From Shimia sp022448905 (GTDB lineage Bacteria > Pseudomonadota > Alphaproteobacteria > Rhodobacterales > Rhodobacteraceae): DNA of 64,000 nt. The DNA lies in the NCBI RefSeq assembly GCF_047126315.1, contig NZ_CP138953.1:2976001-3040000 (forward strand), read 5' to 3'. The position numbers and the translations under genes were made by a program. The notes beneath the pieces are model-generated. The model made no database searches, had not been told where the DNA came from, and was given only the letters and a program-made list of their open reading frames with translations. This document shows positions 62,759-64,000 of the stretch, piece after piece. The stretch's first letter is position 1; every line of letters begins with the position of its first letter.

Positions 62759-62790
62759 AAAGTGATGTTTTTTCGTGAAAACTTCACTTT
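62759..62790. promoter_or_regulatory. Long hairpin upstream of the LysR gene
   Basis: Stem AAAGTGA / TCACTTT plus GTTTT / AAAAC, with a T-T mismatch between the two parts and the loop TTCGTG. It lies 108 bp before the LysR start and has no T-run on either strand. Confidence 0.4.
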
Positions 62791-62898
62791 CCCTTCCCAG
62801 TCTATAGGCGTATCAGCGCAGTTCCAAGCCTCCCCACGGTCAGTTTTTCTTTGACTGAGAACTAACCGCATGACACAAAACAAAAAAATGGAGCTACC

Positions 62899-63804
62899 AT
62901 GGATTGGGACAAACTCAGGATTTTTCACGCCGTTGCTGATGCTGGCAGTCTGACCCACGCCGGCGACGTTTTGCACCTGTCTCAATCCGCTGTCTCACGC
63001 CAAATCCGTGCACTCGAAGAAAGCCTGAACACCACCCTCTTCCATCGTCACGCCCGCGGCCTGATCCTGACTGAGCAAGGCGAGCTCCTGTTTGACGCCA
63101 CCACGGCGATGAACAAACGTCTGGACGCCGCCTCTGCCCGCATCCGCGACAGCGAAGAAGAAGTGTTCGGCGAGCTGCGTGTCACCACCACCATCGGCTT
63201 TGGCACGCTCTGGCTGGCCCCGCGCCTGGCAAAACTCTACGAGCAATACCCAGACCTCAACATCGATCTGATGCTTGAGGAAAAGGTGCTCGACTTGCCG
63301 ATGCGCGAGGCCGACGTGGCCATCCGCATGAAAGAGCCGAGCCAGGCCGACCTTATTCGCAAACGTCTGATGAGCGTGCGGATGCGTCTCTATGCATCCC
63401 AAAGCTATCTGGAAACCCACGGCGAACCCCAGACCCTCAAGGATCTCATCCAGCACCGTCTGATCTGCCAAAACGTGACCTCAGAACAGGTTGGCGCAGG
63501 CGCGAGTTTTGTCACCAGCCTCTTGGCCAATGACATCACCAAGATGCTTTACGTGAATAACTACTTTGGCGTCCTTCAAGCGGTCAGCCATGACCTCGGC
63601 ATCGGCGTGTTGCCGGACTATCTGATGCAGGATTTCCCGGATCTGGTGCGCGTCGGCACTGAAATTGAATCCGCCGAAGTCCCTGTGTATCTGGCCTTTC
63701 CGGAAGAATTGCGCCAATCCAAGCGCATTGCGGCCTTCCGCGACTTTGTGCAGGAAGAGATCATTTTGCACCGCAAGCAATTGCGGGAAAAAGACATTTC
63801 CTGA
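62899..63804 (+). CDS. LysR-family transcriptional regulator
   Basis: A 301-residue regulator. The N-terminal winged helix is at residues 1-60 (HAGDVLHLSQSAVSRQIRALE), followed by a linker helix and a periplasmic-binding-protein-like ligand domain (ELRVTTTIGFGTLWLAPRL, EADVAIRM). The C-terminal end is basic (HRKQLREKD). Its ligand and targets are unknown. The ATG at 62899 has GGAG upstream. LysR regulators commonly bind their own upstream region, which here contains inverted repeats. Confidence 0.92.
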   Translation: MDWDKLRIFHAVADAGSLTHAGDVLHLSQSAVSRQIRALEESLNTTLFHRHARGLILTEQGELLFDATTAMNKRLDAASARIRDSEEEVFGELRVTTTIGFGTLWLAPRLAKLYEQYPDLNIDLMLEEKVLDLPMREADVAIRMKEPSQADLIRKRLMSVRMRLYASQSYLETHGEPQTLKDLIQHRLICQNVTSEQVGAGASFVTSLLANDITKMLYVNNYFGVLQAVSHDLGIGVLPDYLMQDFPDLVRVGTEIESAEVPVYLAFPEELRQSKRIAAFRDFVQEEIILHRKQLREKDIS

Positions 63805-63890
63805 GCTATGCAATGCGCGCATAGCGGGCATGCTGCGGGTGCGACAGAATATCTCTTGAAGGTTCACAAACTGACTACTAATTCATCTCT

Positions 63891-63974
63891 CGAAGGCGTT
63901 GATTGCTTATACGCTCAGCGCTTTCACCTCCCTGTTGGACTAAGGCCGAGCTTATTGCTCGGCCCTTTTTTTTT
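63891..63974 (+). ncRNA. Candidate small RNA downstream of the LysR gene
   Basis: A possible promoter TTGAAG (63856-63861)-N17-TAATTC (63879-63884) is followed by about 84 bases that end with the terminator at 63944-63974. The body contains CACCTCC (63925-63931), which resembles the anti-Shine-Dalgarno sequence of 16S rRNA. It has no open frame. The alternative is that this is only the 3' end of the LysR transcript. Confidence 0.4.
63944..63974 (+). terminator. Strong intrinsic terminator after the LysR gene
   Basis: Stem GGCCGAG / CTCGGCC with a seven-base loop and a long T-run. It lies 140 bp after the LysR stop. Confidence 0.85.
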
Positions 63975-64000
63975 GCCATTTCAGAACCTGAAATCAGTAC

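Larger units (their letters stand above)
62518..62898. other. Divergent intergenic region between GGDEF-EAL and LysR genes
   Basis: About 380 bp. It holds a CtrA-box-like motif (62562-62576), a perfect 7-3-7 inverted repeat (62693-62709), and a long hairpin (62759-62790). No gene is evident. Confidence 0.6.

Overview
The window looks like a chromosomal segment of an alphaproteobacterium of the order Rhodobacterales, most likely the Roseobacter group. The reasons are the gene order dusB-ntrB-ntrC-ntrY-ntrX followed by trkA-trkH-hfq-hflX, the order trpG-trpD-trpC-moaC-moeA-lexA-comEC-gltX-gltA, GAAC-N7-GAAC type LexA boxes, an NtrC without the sigma-54 loop, and a holin/endolysin pair of the gene-transfer-agent type inside the cytochrome c maturation genes. 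I see no IS element, prophage, CRISPR array, tRNA or rRNA. All names are from reading the translated sequences; no database was searched.

Layout. 1-3.6 kb: tail of an AMP-forming ligase, a DsbA-like oxidoreductase and two MFS exporters. 3.7-15.3 kb: mfd, a membrane protein, hemB, a SYLF-domain lipoprotein, an alpha/beta hydrolase, a beta-hydroxyacid dehydrogenase, a penicillin-acylase-family enzyme, and hflX-hfq. 15.4-26.6 kb: potassium uptake (trkA-trkH), two small paralogous lipoproteins, and the nitrogen-control block ntrX-ntrY-ntrC-ntrB-dusB. 27-32.7 kb: pgpA-cinA, an ammonium transporter, an SOS-box-preceded acidic membrane protein, ratA-like, hpt, and a Ca2+/Na+ antiporter. 32.9-45 kb: a degenerate polysaccharide-deacetylase-like protein, the tightly overlapping operon trpG-trpD-ung-trpC-moaC-moeA, lexA, comEC, gltX and gltA. 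45.2-48.4 kb: three tandem RTX-repeat proteins, the most unusual stretch of the window. 48.6-57.1 kb: a DUF2087-like protein, an enoyl-CoA hydratase-like enzyme, ccmH, ccmF, the GTA-type holin and endolysin, ccmE, argC, murI and an acyltransferase. 57.3-64 kb: a fused indolepyruvate ferredoxin oxidoreductase, a GGDEF-EAL protein, a LysR regulator, and a possible small RNA at the end.

How the genes fit together. The nitrogen genes (two-component pairs NtrBC and NtrYX plus an ammonium transporter) form one physiological theme. LexA, Mfd, Ung and ComEC form a DNA-repair and uptake theme. The ccm genes serve c-type cytochrome assembly and host the GTA lysis pair.

Best candidates for undescribed biology: (1) the three RTX paralogues, which share a short N-terminal hydrophobic segment and an unusual C-terminal module. 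One carries a 14-copy in-frame hexanucleotide tract, and the first two are preceded at similar distances by the same 15-bp palindromic motif. (2) The acidic single-pass membrane protein preceded by a perfect LexA-type box. (3) The lipoprotein pair with four matched cysteines. (4) A candidate small RNA with a CACCUCC segment downstream of the LysR gene.
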